A stretch of DNA of 64,000 nucleotides, taken from positions 30,416,792-30,480,791 of the forward strand of contig OX392532.1 in NCBI GenBank assembly GCA_947623455.1, read 5' to 3'. The stretch comes from Mimachlamys varia (taxonomy: Eukaryota > Mollusca > Bivalvia > Pectinida > Pectinidae). Position 1 is the first letter of the stretch; each line of letters begins with the position of its first letter. Positions 11,205 to 19,629 of the stretch are shown here, piece after piece. The notes below the pieces were generated by a model, which was not told the DNA's origin, searched no databases, and was given only the letters and a program-made list of their open reading frames with translations. Both the position numbers and the translations under genes were made by a program.

Positions 11205-11335
11205 TTAGTGACGCCGGGCTCGTGATTGAAGGGTTCGAATCCCAGCCACGACACTGTATTGTATCCTTGAACAAGATAATTTACTTCGTTTGTTCCAGTC
11301 TACTCAGCTGTAAATAAGTACGTGTTTGGACAGTC
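11205..11335 (+). repeat. tRNA-derived SINE fragment
   Basis: B box GGGTTCGAATCCC at 11231-11243, then a SINE body with CACTGTATTGTATCCTTGAA, CAGTCTACTCAGCTGTAAAT and AAGTACGTG. This layout matches tRNA-headed SINEs that are widespread in molluscs (family knowledge, no search run). Confidence 0.6.
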
Positions 11336-12287
11336 CTAGATACCGTAGAATACTACTGGTGAGCGCCGAAATTGCAGCACCGGCTGTATGCTTCCAAGAG
11401 AGTCGAGAACGACGTATAGGTTGTGATAAACCTCGAATTATTATAATCATTAAGTGTTTTCTCAAGCTACGAAGATTAAAAAAATATTAAGAGTAGTTTT
11501 TTCTGTGTTTATGGCAGTAACATTTAATGTTTCAGCCTATGAGACATGCTACACGAGGGAGACGCTCAAGACAAAGAATCATGTTTCCCTACTAAACGGG
11601 CAATGAATAAATAATTTATTTCGAAAAAGGTTGACGTGCCATGTCTGTCGTCTGCTTTTATCTTTCAGAACTCGGTTTGAGTGGTTCTTGCTCATTTTCT
11701 GGAAATGTTTTGAAGAAAGGAACTATAATGAGGGAAATTCGAGAGAATAAGGGCGACAAAATATTTTTCCCCATCACCTGATTTAAGTCCAGATATGATA
11801 ATGCAAAATCAATGATCAATTTGAATTGAATTTGTTATTTTTAATTGATTGATATAAAATACATTTTAAGTGTATACGTTTTCATAGATACCAGGGGTTG
11901 ATATTGTCCGACTTCACTTAAATCTAATAATAAAGGATTAAGACATTTATTAATAAATTTTAGAGACGAGATTTAAAGATCAATGGATTTTTTTTTCATA
12001 ATATTTATAAAAAATCTTTTTCTTTTCAGTCGTCATCAATCACTCCAGATTGGTCACGGACAGACAGTTATGGTTGTGTTCGAAACAGCTAGGAGGTTGT
12101 AGTACAGTATAGGCAAGTGACTCAAATACTTTTCCACGTCCGAGCGGTATTTAAACCTCGGTCGCCTTGGTAATAGACCAGTACACCACCTTTAACTAGG
12201 CCTACCATGATCTCAAAGTCGCATCTTAAAGAAAAGGCGTTCCGGAAAATGATAATTTTAATCTCTACCGCTATACCAAGTGTAATA
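11336..12287. other. No recognised gene; left flank of the DIRS element
   Basis: AT-rich; no open frame of note. Confidence 0.5.
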
Positions 12288-12308
12288 TCAATTTCATTTC
12301 AGTAATAA

Positions 12309-12449
12309 TTACCATAACTTTAGTATGCAATGATCAAGACCTACACCCATCTTTGTAGCCCCAAAACAAAAGATTCAAATATCCCCGCCCTCATACCCTG
12401 ACGTACCCCGCACATGCACGCCGAAAACGCACAGCGTACTTACTTCCTC
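12309..12449. repeat. DIRS left inverted terminal repeat
   Basis: 141 bp. By eye it is the exact reverse complement of 18878-19018. It starts TTACCATAACTTTAGTATGC and ends GTACTTACTTCCTC. A GGCGCC block shortly beyond the inner edge (about 12459-12464) is also mirrored near 18861, at slightly different spacing. Confidence 0.93.
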
Positions 12450-12871
12450 TTTCTTCAATGGCGCCTTCACTGTACTGACGGTTTGGGTTTGGCTGGTCAC
12501 AAATTAGCTTTGTGGACTTCATTTCAGTGTTCCATATCCTTTTTTCAGTGCGCAGTTGGCGTACATATACCCATCTTCCCCACTGTTTACTTTGTGTTGA
12601 CTGTCGTCGCGGTTTTTGCCGTTTACGGCCGGGTTTCACTCGACGGGTCTCGTTAGTGGTGTAACGCACGTGTCCGCCATTTTCGTCGGCCCTGTTATTT
12701 GCTGCGGTCCTGTTTTGTTTTGACCGTTTTGTTTGTTTACTTGTATTTTATTAATACTTTTAGTAAACTGCTTGCCGTTTTTTTCGTATCAGTTCATTTA
12801 TTTTTTGAATAAATTTTTGTTCTGTTACTGTTGGTTTTCGTTGACTGTTTGGCTATATATATATATATATT
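12450..12871 (+). promoter_or_regulatory. DIRS leader upstream of ORF1
   Basis: Untranslated leader between the left terminal repeat and the first ATG. It is T-rich and ends in an (AT)n stretch, ATATATATATATAT (12854-12870), directly before the ATG at 12872. Whether that stretch acts as a TATA element or only as leader is not known. Short frames here are not recognised. Confidence 0.4.
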
Positions 12872-15400
12872 ATGTCGTCTAGTCTTCGTAGGTGTTCGGC
12901 GTATGGGTGCTCGCATTTCCTTGAGGACGGCGACCCCCATGACGCCTGTTCCATTTGTCGTCCTTGTTCTGGGGAGGCCCCATGTGACTTATGTTCTCAG
13001 GTCCCCTCTCAGAACAAGGAATTTTGTGTTCCTAAGCTTCCCTTACCCTCTCGTAAGAGGGGTGTGTCAGGGAAGCGAGGGAGACCGAGGGGTAAGGCTG
13101 CTGCTTGTTCTAAGGAACCTGTCAGCTCCTTCCCTTCACCTGTCACGGAGACCCTCGCCTCGGCGATCCCGTCTTCGGGACAGGAGGTGGTCCCTCCTGT
13201 CCAGGTTCGACCTGGAGTAGGGGAGGGACAGCCTGACCCTAGTTTGCCTTATACTAGGGTCGAATTGGCCGGTACCTCCCGTAAGCTTTCGTGCTTGCCC
13301 TTGGGTAGGGAGATCCGGCCGCCGGTCATCGACTCTGTCGTTGACCCCGGCGTCCCAGGTGGTGTTGGGGTTGGGGATTGTGTTGGTGCCGGGCTTCTCC
13401 CTTCGGGGTCAGGTCCCGGTGGTGACTCTGCCATTGCTTCGGCAATGTCTGGTCCCTCCGGGGGGAGTGCAGCGCAGCGCTCTTTCCCCAGCACCTTCAC
13501 TGGTCCAGGTTTTCCCCCCGGTCAAGTGTCCTATCCCGACCCTGTTGGGTCTGGTTCTGGTTTTCAGTTGACAGGGGAGCCGGGAGTTCCTACTTCCGGT
13601 TATGGATTTCCTGGACAGTCGGCCGGTTCCCGGCCTTCTATGTCCCCTGGTTTTGGGTATACGGGTGCCTGCGGTCACCCAACCCTGAGCCACCCAATCC
13701 AGCCTGCGACTGGTTTTGGGTTTCCCCAGCTTCCCGGCAGCTATGGGCAGGGCCCATACATGTCCGGGTGTCCACCTGGGGGGAGTGGCGGTCCACCCAT
13801 GGCTTTCGGCCAGGGTGGCCAACCCCAGCCTCAGGCAGGCCAATTCGGTCACTTTTGGGGTCACTCCCAGCCCGCGGGACCGCCCCCATTTCCCCCGGGT
13901 TATGGGGTTAACCCCATGGCTTATCCCTTGTGGAATCCATGGGGTATGGTCTCTCCCTCACGGAGACGTGTTCGCAGTGGGAACGTTGTCCCCCCCCAAC
14001 GTTCTGCTGCTTTGGGGGCCCCTCTGGCCGGTCCTAGGAAGGTTCGTCGGACCTTCAGGACTTCTGTGTCTCGCACAGTCCCTCCTGTCTCCGGGTCCAG
14101 GGTTGGGGTTTCGGCTTCTAAGCCAAAACCCCCAGCCACGGCGTTTAGGCCTGCTACTCCTAAACGTCGTCTGGTGAGCATCCCCGGGGATAATTCCCTG
14201 GAGTTGGCACCTCTGGCTGGCCCATTTCCTTCCCTCTCGGACACGGATCCCCGTGCCGAGGCGGAGGATATGGACTTTGAGGACGCGGGCTCGGCAGAGG
14301 AGCCTGACGTTATTCACCTGTCCCCTGGTTGCTCAGAAATCGACCCCGGTTATTCCGAGGACGATCCTCTTGAGGAAGAGGATGATGAGGTCCAGGGAGA
14401 TGGTGTCTCCGAGGCTGCTGAGGCTGAGGCCCAGCAAGTGCTTTCTGGCATGCGTGCCCTGCGGGCTGACGTTGCCAGGATTCTCGGGGAGCAGGTCTGC
14501 CCACCACCTGCAGTTTCGTCGGCTCCGGAGTCCACTACCCTCTTGGGATCTTTGGTGGCTCCACGAGCGTCTGCTCAGTCAGACCGCTCACTGCCAGAAG
14601 GCACTATTGTGTCTTCAGCCCTGGCCACTGCCCAGAGGCGGGTGACGGAGAAGAACTCTTCGTCCACCCGTGCTCCTGGGTTTGTCGGGTTGCAGCTCAG
14701 CGTTGGCGATTTGTCTGAGGTTCGCCCTAACGACTACGCCACGCATGATGGGTCGCTTGCCCCCCAACCAGCTAGGCTGGAATTGAGGGAGCTGTCTTCC
14801 TGGCCCGGCAAGTCAGTGGACCAGGTGGTGTTCGGGCCCAAGGAACACCACAAGATGGAGAGATTGCTGCGTCTCTCCATCCAGATTCTGTCTTATATAG
14901 ACTTCCTAACGGTATGTCTATATAGGGTATCCGACTTGCCTGAGGGTCGTATATCCGAGACGGAACAGGCCGACATTCAGGACAGAGTCACATCTGTACT
15001 GAACGGGGCATTGAGGGCATTGGCAGCTCTTCAGGTCTCCTCGCTCTCAAATGTCTTGCTCGCTAGGCGTTTTTCTGTTTTGAAAAACCGTCCTATCGAG
15101 GAGCCTTACCGTTCCCGGTTGTTGACTGCCCCCTTCTCGGGCCCCACTCTATTTGGGGGGGCTTTGCCTTCTGTTCAGAAGGACCTGAAGGAGGACTCCG
15201 TCGCCTCCGCACTTCTGGTAAAGAGGATTACGTCGGAGAGGGCCAGTGCCTCGCAGGGGTCCGCGCCCCCCAAGAAGAAGCCTAAGACTTCTGCTTCACA
15301 GTCATCTGTACCGCAGAAATCTAAGGCTCCCTTCAAGGGCAACAAGGGGAAGGGTAAGAAGGGTAAGAACCCTCCTGGGGGTAAGAAGAAGGGTTCCTGA
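12872..15400 (+). CDS. DIRS ORF1, Gag-like protein
   Basis: 842 residues, the putative structural protein of the DIRS element. The N-terminus is Cys-rich (C8, C13, C26, C29, C32, C38, C41 with H15 and H23), suggesting a small zinc-binding module. Residues about 130-370 are rich in Gly, Pro and Ser with repeated GFG, PGF and QP patterns, so probably disordered. An acidic stretch (DDPLEEEDDEVQ) lies near 495-510. A more ordered, hydrophobic part lies at about 610-780 (MERLLRLSIQILSYIDFLTV). The C-terminus is Lys-rich (KGNKGKGKKGKN), fit for nucleic-acid binding. DIRS Gag proteins are poorly conserved, so the role rests on position and composition. It overlaps ORF2 by 155 bp in another frame. 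Confidence 0.8.
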   Translation: MSSSLRRCSAYGCSHFLEDGDPHDACSICRPCSGEAPCDLCSQVPSQNKEFCVPKLPLPSRKRGVSGKRGRPRGKAAACSKEPVSSFPSPVTETLASAIPSSGQEVVPPVQVRPGVGEGQPDPSLPYTRVELAGTSRKLSCLPLGREIRPPVIDSVVDPGVPGGVGVGDCVGAGLLPSGSGPGGDSAIASAMSGPSGGSAAQRSFPSTFTGPGFPPGQVSYPDPVGSGSGFQLTGEPGVPTSGYGFPGQSAGSRPSMSPGFGYTGACGHPTLSHPIQPATGFGFPQLPGSYGQGPYMSGCPPGGSGGPPMAFGQGGQPQPQAGQFGHFWGHSQPAGPPPFPPGYGVNPMAYPLWNPWGMVSPSRRRVRSGNVVPPQRSAALGAPLAGPRKVRRTFRTSVSRTVPPVSGSRVGVSASKPKPPATAFRPATPKRRLVSIPGDNSLELAPLAGPFPSLSDTDPRAEAEDMDFEDAGSAEEPDVIHLSPGCSEIDPGYSEDDPLEEEDDEVQGDGVSEAAEAEAQQVLSGMRALRADVARILGEQVCPPPAVSSAPESTTLLGSLVAPRASAQSDRSLPEGTIVSSALATAQRRVTEKNSSSTRAPGFVGLQLSVGDLSEVRPNDYATHDGSLAPQPARLELRELSSWPGKSVDQVVFGPKEHHKMERLLRLSIQILSYIDFLTVCLYRVSDLPEGRISETEQADIQDRVTSVLNGALRALAALQVSSLSNVLLARRFSVLKNRPIEEPYRSRLLTAPFSGPTLFGGALPSVQKDLKEDSVASALLVKRITSERASASQGSAPPKKKPKTSASQSSVPQKSKAPFKGNKGKGKKGKNPPGGKKKGS

Positions 15401-17600
15401 CTCCTTTTCCTCCGTGGCCGGGGCAGTCGTGTCGGGTCGGGAAGAGCTCGCTCTTCCCGTCTCAGATTCGGTTCCATCTCCCGCAGGCTCCGTCTCCGAG
15501 TCCATAGACGATTCACTTGCCTGGCAAGGTCTCGATCTGCCTCGGCCAGACATTCCTGTAGGGGGTCGTCTGTCTGCTTTCCTTCCAGAATGGAAGGGAA
15601 TTACGGAAGACTCTTGGGCTCTGTCCGTGGTCTCGGAGGGGTTGGGTATTCCATTGGTGGAAGAACCCACGCTGTCAGCAGAACCTATTTTCTTTCCTCC
15701 TCCGGGGGATCGAGAGAAGGCTCTTGCCCTCCAGGAGGAAGTAGGGACCATGCTCTCCAAGGGCGCGGTCGAGGAGGTCCCTTTGGTGGGGTGCTCCCCC
15801 GGCTTCTACTCCAGAATGTTTCTGGTTCGGAAGAAGTCGGGTGCGTGGCGTCCCATCATCGATCTAAGTGCCTTCAACAGACACGTAGATTCTCCTCACT
15901 TCAAGATGGAGACTCCTCGGGGCATTATTGCCTCCGTGAGAGACGGAATGTGGGCAACTTCAGTAGATCTGAAGGATGCTTACTTCCATATCCCCATCAA
16001 GAAGTCGGCACGAAAGTACCTCCGTTTCACTTGCAACGGCAGGGTCTTTCAGTTCCGGGCCATGCCTTTCGGGCTCACGACTGCACCTTTGGTATTCACC
16101 AAGCTGCTGCAGGTGGTCGTGGGATTCCTGCACTCCCGCGGAATAGATGTTCACATCTATTTCGACGATTCCCTCATGCTCCACCTCGTGATGGAATCTT
16201 TGGTGCAGGATACCCGTTTGGTTCTGAAAATCTTACTGAAAGTCGGCTTCATCCCCTCCAGAGAGAAGTCAGAGATAATCCCTTCTCAGGACTTTGTGTT
16301 CCTGGGGAATCGTTTCAATACGATTCAGGGCATAGCCCTTCCACCTCTGGAGAAGTTCGAGAAGGCCAGGGCTATGGCTCTGACCTTCATCGGATGGTCA
16401 CAGGTCCAGGTACGCTGGTTTCTCAGTTTTCTGGGTTATCTCAACTCCCTGGCAGATGTGGTACCCTTGGGGAGACTCCACATCAGACCCCTTCAGATGT
16501 TTCTCCTGTCCAACTGGGTTCCCTCGTCGAGGGATTGGGAAGCTTTCATTCCTCTGAACCAGTCGGTCAAGGAGTTTGCTCGATGGTGGACCATTCGGGA
16601 CAACGTCCTCCGTGGGGTTTCTCTGTCCAAGCCTTCTCCCACCATGACCCTGTACACGGATGCTTCCATGACGGGTTGGGGAGCTTACCTCGACGGGCAT
16701 GCCCGTTCGGGGGAGTGGTCTGGGGAACAGCTCTCAGAACACATCAATGTGTTAGAGATGAGGGCTGTTCTATTGGCTCTGCAGTCTCTTCGGGAGATCC
16801 TGCATTCCAAGGTGGTTTGTGTGGCTACGGACAACTCCACAGTTGTCGCGTATCTGGAGAGACAGGGGGGCACCAGGTCTCACACCTTGTGTGCCTTCGC
16901 TATCCGAGTTCTTCTTCTCTGTCAGGAGATGCAACTGACTATTCTAGTCAAGCATCTTCCAGGCAAGCTGAATATTCTCGCCGATACTCTCTCCAGGCGC
17001 CGCCAGCCGGTCTTAACAGAATGGCAGCTGGATCCCTTGATTTTCAAGGGAATTTGTCAGGTATGGGACAGGCCTCATATAGACCTATTCGCCACATCCC
17101 TGAACAGTCAGCTACCAACCTTTGTTTCACCGGTTCCAGATCCGAGGGCTTGGGCCGTGGACGCTCTTTCTCTGGATTGGGAGGGAATGCAGGCCTACGC
17201 GTTCCCTCCATTCAATCTGGTGGGCAGGGTGCTACAGAAGTTTCGGGAGCATCACCATTGCTCCCTCCTTCTGATAGCCCCTCTGTGGCCGAGGCAGCCA
17301 TGGTTTCCGGCGTTGTTGCCGTTGGTAGTGGAAGAACCTCTGGCTCTTCCTCTCAAGCACAACCTCCTCAGGCAGCCTCGGTCCAGGACGATGCACTCTC
17401 GTCCCGAGATCCTCCACCTTCACGCGTGGAGGCTATCACTGGAGGCCTCGCTCAGGCGGGATTTTCTCGTGAGGTGTCAGATCGCATCGCTAGATCGATC
17501 AGGTCTTCCTCGTCTGTCGTATACCAGTCGCGGTGGAAAATCTTCTGCGATTGGTGTATCGGCAGGGAGGCTAATCCGATCGAGGCCTCTGTCCAGCTAA
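15246..17600 (+). CDS. DIRS ORF2, reverse transcriptase/RNase H/methyltransferase-like
   Basis: The polymerase of the element; 784 codons from the first ATG, but the part before about residue 52 overlaps ORF1 and the true start is uncertain (frameshift or re-initiation possible). RT motifs in order: FLVRKKSGAWRPIIDLSAFN, SVDLKDAYFHIPI (first catalytic Asp), FRAMPFGLTTAP, and the YFDD box at residues 305-308. RNase H follows, with acidic residues at about D472 (LYTDAS), E504 (NVLEMRA), D529 (VATDNS) and D580 (ILADTLSRR). Residues about 615-700 (with YAFPPFNL from 651 and LLIAPLWPRQPWF) match the region DIRS elements carry downstream of RNase H, usually called DAM-like methyltransferase. All key RT and RNase H residues are present. 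Confidence 0.9.
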   Translation: MPRRGPRPPRRSLRLLLHSHLYRRNLRLPSRATRGRVRRVRTLLGVRRRVPDSFSSVAGAVVSGREELALPVSDSVPSPAGSVSESIDDSLAWQGLDLPRPDIPVGGRLSAFLPEWKGITEDSWALSVVSEGLGIPLVEEPTLSAEPIFFPPPGDREKALALQEEVGTMLSKGAVEEVPLVGCSPGFYSRMFLVRKKSGAWRPIIDLSAFNRHVDSPHFKMETPRGIIASVRDGMWATSVDLKDAYFHIPIKKSARKYLRFTCNGRVFQFRAMPFGLTTAPLVFTKLLQVVVGFLHSRGIDVHIYFDDSLMLHLVMESLVQDTRLVLKILLKVGFIPSREKSEIIPSQDFVFLGNRFNTIQGIALPPLEKFEKARAMALTFIGWSQVQVRWFLSFLGYLNSLADVVPLGRLHIRPLQMFLLSNWVPSSRDWEAFIPLNQSVKEFARWWTIRDNVLRGVSLSKPSPTMTLYTDASMTGWGAYLDGHARSGEWSGEQLSEHINVLEMRAVLLALQSLREILHSKVVCVATDNSTVVAYLERQGGTRSHTLCAFAIRVLLLCQEMQLTILVKHLPGKLNILADTLSRRRQPVLTEWQLDPLIFKGICQVWDRPHIDLFATSLNSQLPTFVSPVPDPRAWAVDALSLDWEGMQAYAFPPFNLVGRVLQKFREHHHCSLLLIAPLWPRQPWFPALLPLVVEEPLALPLKHNLLRQPRSRTMHSRPEILHLHAWRLSLEASLRRDFLVRCQIASLDRSGLPRLSYTSRGGKSSAIGVSAGRLIRSRPLSS

Positions 17601-18499
17601 TCGCGGATTTCCTTTTATGGTTATTCCGTGATAAGGGCCTAGCTCCCGGTACTATAGCAGGCTATCGGTCTGCCATAGCGGGGGTCCTCGCCTTTCACGG
17701 TAGATCAGATATAGGTTCTTCCCTGTCTCTATCTGCTCTGATTAGGGGTTTTGGACTGGCTAGGCCTAGAACTAGGCAGTTGGCCCCGCAATGGAACCTG
17801 GCATTAGTACTTGATTCCCTCTTGCGGTCGCCTTATGAGCCTATGGGTAACGCGTCCTTGAAATGGGTCACATTCAAGGCAGTTTTCCTGGTGGCTCTTG
17901 CGTCGGGGCGTAGAAGGAGTGAGATCCATGCTTTGTCTTCTCTCCCTTCATGCTTGCGCTGGGCAAGGGACCATTCTTCAGTGACCTTGGTTACTGATCC
18001 TTCCTTCATGGCGAAGAATCAGGTCCCTTCCTTTTCGCCCGAACCCATCAAGATACCATCCTTACCTTCAGTAGCTGGTACTGACGAGCTAGATAAGCTT
18101 CTGTGTCCCTGTCGGGCTCTTCGGTTTTACCTTGATAAAACCAGGGGGGGGCGGGGTTCTCGTTCCCGGCTTTTCCTGCCCATTAAGCAGGGTCAGCAGG
18201 ATATCTCTGCTCAGTCAGTATCTAGGTGGATATGTCAAGTCATCAAGTATGCCTATGAGCATTCTGACGATGAGGTTAGGGCTCATTTTAAGGTTAGAGC
18301 CCATGAGGTTAGGGCCCTTGCTTCTTCCTGGGCTCTCCTCAATGGGGCTCCTTTCCAGGAGGTTATGTCTGCTGCCTTTTGGCGAGGCAGGAATACCTTC
18401 TCGAACTTCTATTTGAGGTCCCTGGCATCCCATTCTGATGGGCTGTATTCACTGGGTCCACTGGTGGTGGCACAGTCTGTGGCTATGCCCCCCCAATAG
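15590..18499 (+). CDS. DIRS ORF3, tyrosine recombinase (integrase)
   Basis: The frame is open for 969 codons, but residues 1 to about 600 lie over ORF2 in another frame and are low-complexity shadow, so the real protein probably starts near 17400. From about residue 613 comes a core-binding domain (SVVYQSRWKIFCDWCIGREA; GTIAGYRSAIAGVLAFHGR), then the catalytic domain. Catalytic residues: R775 in SGRRRSEIHAL, H905 and R908 in AHEVRA, W931 in the H/W position, and nucleophile Y941 in FSNFYLRS. This is the complete R-H-R-W-Y set of the tyrosine recombinase family. It would integrate the circular DNA intermediate. Same frame as ORF1. Stop TAG at 18497-18499. Confidence 0.88.
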   Translation: MEGNYGRLLGSVRGLGGVGYSIGGRTHAVSRTYFLSSSGGSREGSCPPGGSRDHALQGRGRGGPFGGVLPRLLLQNVSGSEEVGCVASHHRSKCLQQTRRFSSLQDGDSSGHYCLRERRNVGNFSRSEGCLLPYPHQEVGTKVPPFHLQRQGLSVPGHAFRAHDCTFGIHQAAAGGRGIPALPRNRCSHLFRRFPHAPPRDGIFGAGYPFGSENLTESRLHPLQREVRDNPFSGLCVPGESFQYDSGHSPSTSGEVREGQGYGSDLHRMVTGPGTLVSQFSGLSQLPGRCGTLGETPHQTPSDVSPVQLGSLVEGLGSFHSSEPVGQGVCSMVDHSGQRPPWGFSVQAFSHHDPVHGCFHDGLGSLPRRACPFGGVVWGTALRTHQCVRDEGCSIGSAVSSGDPAFQGGLCGYGQLHSCRVSGETGGHQVSHLVCLRYPSSSSLSGDATDYSSQASSRQAEYSRRYSLQAPPAGLNRMAAGSLDFQGNLSGMGQASYRPIRHIPEQSATNLCFTGSRSEGLGRGRSFSGLGGNAGLRVPSIQSGGQGATEVSGASPLLPPSDSPSVAEAAMVSGVVAVGSGRTSGSSSQAQPPQAASVQDDALSSRDPPPSRVEAITGGLAQAGFSREVSDRIARSIRSSSSVVYQSRWKIFCDWCIGREANPIEASVQLIADFLLWLFRDKGLAPGTIAGYRSAIAGVLAFHGRSDIGSSLSLSALIRGFGLARPRTRQLAPQWNLALVLDSLLRSPYEPMGNASLKWVTFKAVFLVALASGRRRSEIHALSSLPSCLRWARDHSSVTLVTDPSFMAKNQVPSFSPEPIKIPSLPSVAGTDELDKLLCPCRALRFYLDKTRGGRGSRSRLFLPIKQGQQDISAQSVSRWICQVIKYAYEHSDDEVRAHFKVRAHEVRALASSWALLNGAPFQEVMSAAFWRGRNTFSNFYLRSLASHSDGLYSLGPLVVAQSVAMPPQ

Positions 18500-18711
18500 G
18501 CTCTTTCCCCTTTATGCGGCACGGCAGTCAGTGGTACACCACTTCCTCTCACGGGGAGGGTTTTTCCTTTGAATTATCCTCCTCTTTCATTGGGATTATT
18601 TCTTGGGGGTTCCCTTTTGGCCTCTCATTCCCTGAAATTTGGTGAGTCTGGTCGCCACATCAGCCGTGAGTCTTCCTGGACTTGGAGCTTCCACTGCGGT
18701 AAGACGAATTC

Positions 18712-18803
18712 GCATACTAAAGTTATGGTAATTATTACTGAAATGAAATTGAGGTTTTTCAAGTAAAACCAATTTTCATGAGGTAATACTTACCATAACT
18801 TTA
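18712..18803. repeat. DIRS internal complementary region
   Basis: 92 bp. The first part (from GCATACTAAAGTTATGGTAA) is the complement of the left element end including bases outside the perfect repeat. The second part (from GAGGTTTTTCAAGTAAAACC, ending CCATAACTTTA) is the complement of the right end. The two meet at about 18747-18752. In DIRS1 models this region templates circle formation from the linear product. Confidence 0.9.
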
Positions 18804-18877
18804 TGGAGTCCCACCCTTATATTCCTCCCCATATCTCCTCGTCCAACAGCCTTTTATTAAGGCGCCATGTCAGTTTC

Positions 18878-19018
18878 GAGGAAGTAAGTACGCTGTGCGT
18901 TTTCGGCGTGCATGTGCGGGGTACGTCAGGGTATGAGGGCGGGGATATTTGAATCTTTTGTTTTGGGGCTACAAAGATGGGTGTAGGTCTTGATCATTGC
19001 ATACTAAAGTTATGGTAA
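18878..19018. repeat. DIRS right inverted terminal repeat
   Basis: 141 bp, the exact complement of 12309-12449 by eye. The outer edge continues as GTATTACCTCATGAAAATTG to the end of the element near 19059. Confidence 0.93.
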
Positions 19019-19059
19019 GTATTACCTCATGAAAATTGGTTTTACTTGAAAAACCTCAA

Positions 19060-19414
19060 AACAGTTTGCATCAAATAATATATGTACGTTACAGCTTTTC
19101 ACAATTTGACTTTGAGGGTCCTTTGGACCCCCTTGATGAACTATTGTAGGTTGCATTTGATTTCTATGCAAAGAAAGATAATTAACTATATAGAAAGTTC
19201 TGAATTTGAATTTGAAGAATGCAAGAGTTATGTCCCTTAAACATAACTGAAACAAATAACTGGACATCAGATAAAAATAGCATGTGCTTTATTGACATCC
19301 AACAACATCAAATATATCAAATATGTTGACTAAAAGTGCATAAAATACACTGACATGGACCTATGAATTATACAATATACTGAAAGAGTTCACTTTTTAC
19401 TTCATATGATAATG
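19060..19414. other. No recognised gene; right flank of the DIRS element
   Basis: AT-rich; nothing seen. Confidence 0.5.
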
Positions 19415-19422
19415 ATCTAATT

Positions 19423-19621
19423 CACAGGGACCTGATAATTTGTTATAGCTAGTAATGTGTTTAGAGTAATTTTGCACTTTTGGAGGGTATAGATCAATAT
19501 TGGATAATTGATATATATATTGAACCTAAAACTATTATAATTGATTCCAAAAGTATAAAATTGCTCTAAACACCTCAATTAAGGTCCAAAACTAACTGTT
19601 ACAAACTCTCAGGTCCCTGTG
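19423..19621. mobile_element. Fold-back element, short complete copy
   Basis: 199 bp with inverted arms beginning CACAGGGACCTGATAATTTG and ending TCTCAGGTCCCTGTG. It is flanked by ATCTAATT (19415-19422) and ATATAATT (19622-19629), an 8-bp duplication with one change. It shows the minimum form of the family: two arms and no payload. Confidence 0.8.
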
Positions 19622-19629
19622 ATATAATT

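Larger units (their letters stand above)
12288..19059 (+). mobile_element. Complete DIRS-like tyrosine-recombinase retrotransposon
   Basis: About 6.77 kb. Three long open frames lie on the plus strand: Gag-like; RT, RNase H and methyltransferase-like; tyrosine recombinase. The ends carry perfect 141-bp inverted repeats (12309-12449 and 18878-19018). A 92-bp internal region (18712-18803) is the head-to-tail join of the complements of the two outer ends. That arrangement is the hallmark of DIRS1-type elements, which replicate through a circular DNA and integrate by tyrosine recombinase without target duplication. The outermost matched bases are TCAA at 12288-12291 and TCAA at 19056-19059, which overlap at the join. 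The GC-rich interior contrasts sharply with the AT-rich host. All frames are open and the terminal repeats identical, so insertion looks recent. Confidence 0.93.

Noticed and set aside
12391..12669. Frames on both strands at the DIRS left end
   Set aside because: They cover the inverted terminal repeat and leader and match no DIRS protein.
13409..14535. Several long minus-strand and alternate-frame ORFs
   Set aside because: Shadows of the GC-rich, Gly/Pro-rich ORF1; no independent domain or start signal.
15590..17400. N-terminal 600 residues of the recombinase frame
   Set aside because: Low-complexity shadow of the ORF2 coding sequence. The recombinase fold starts only near residue 613.
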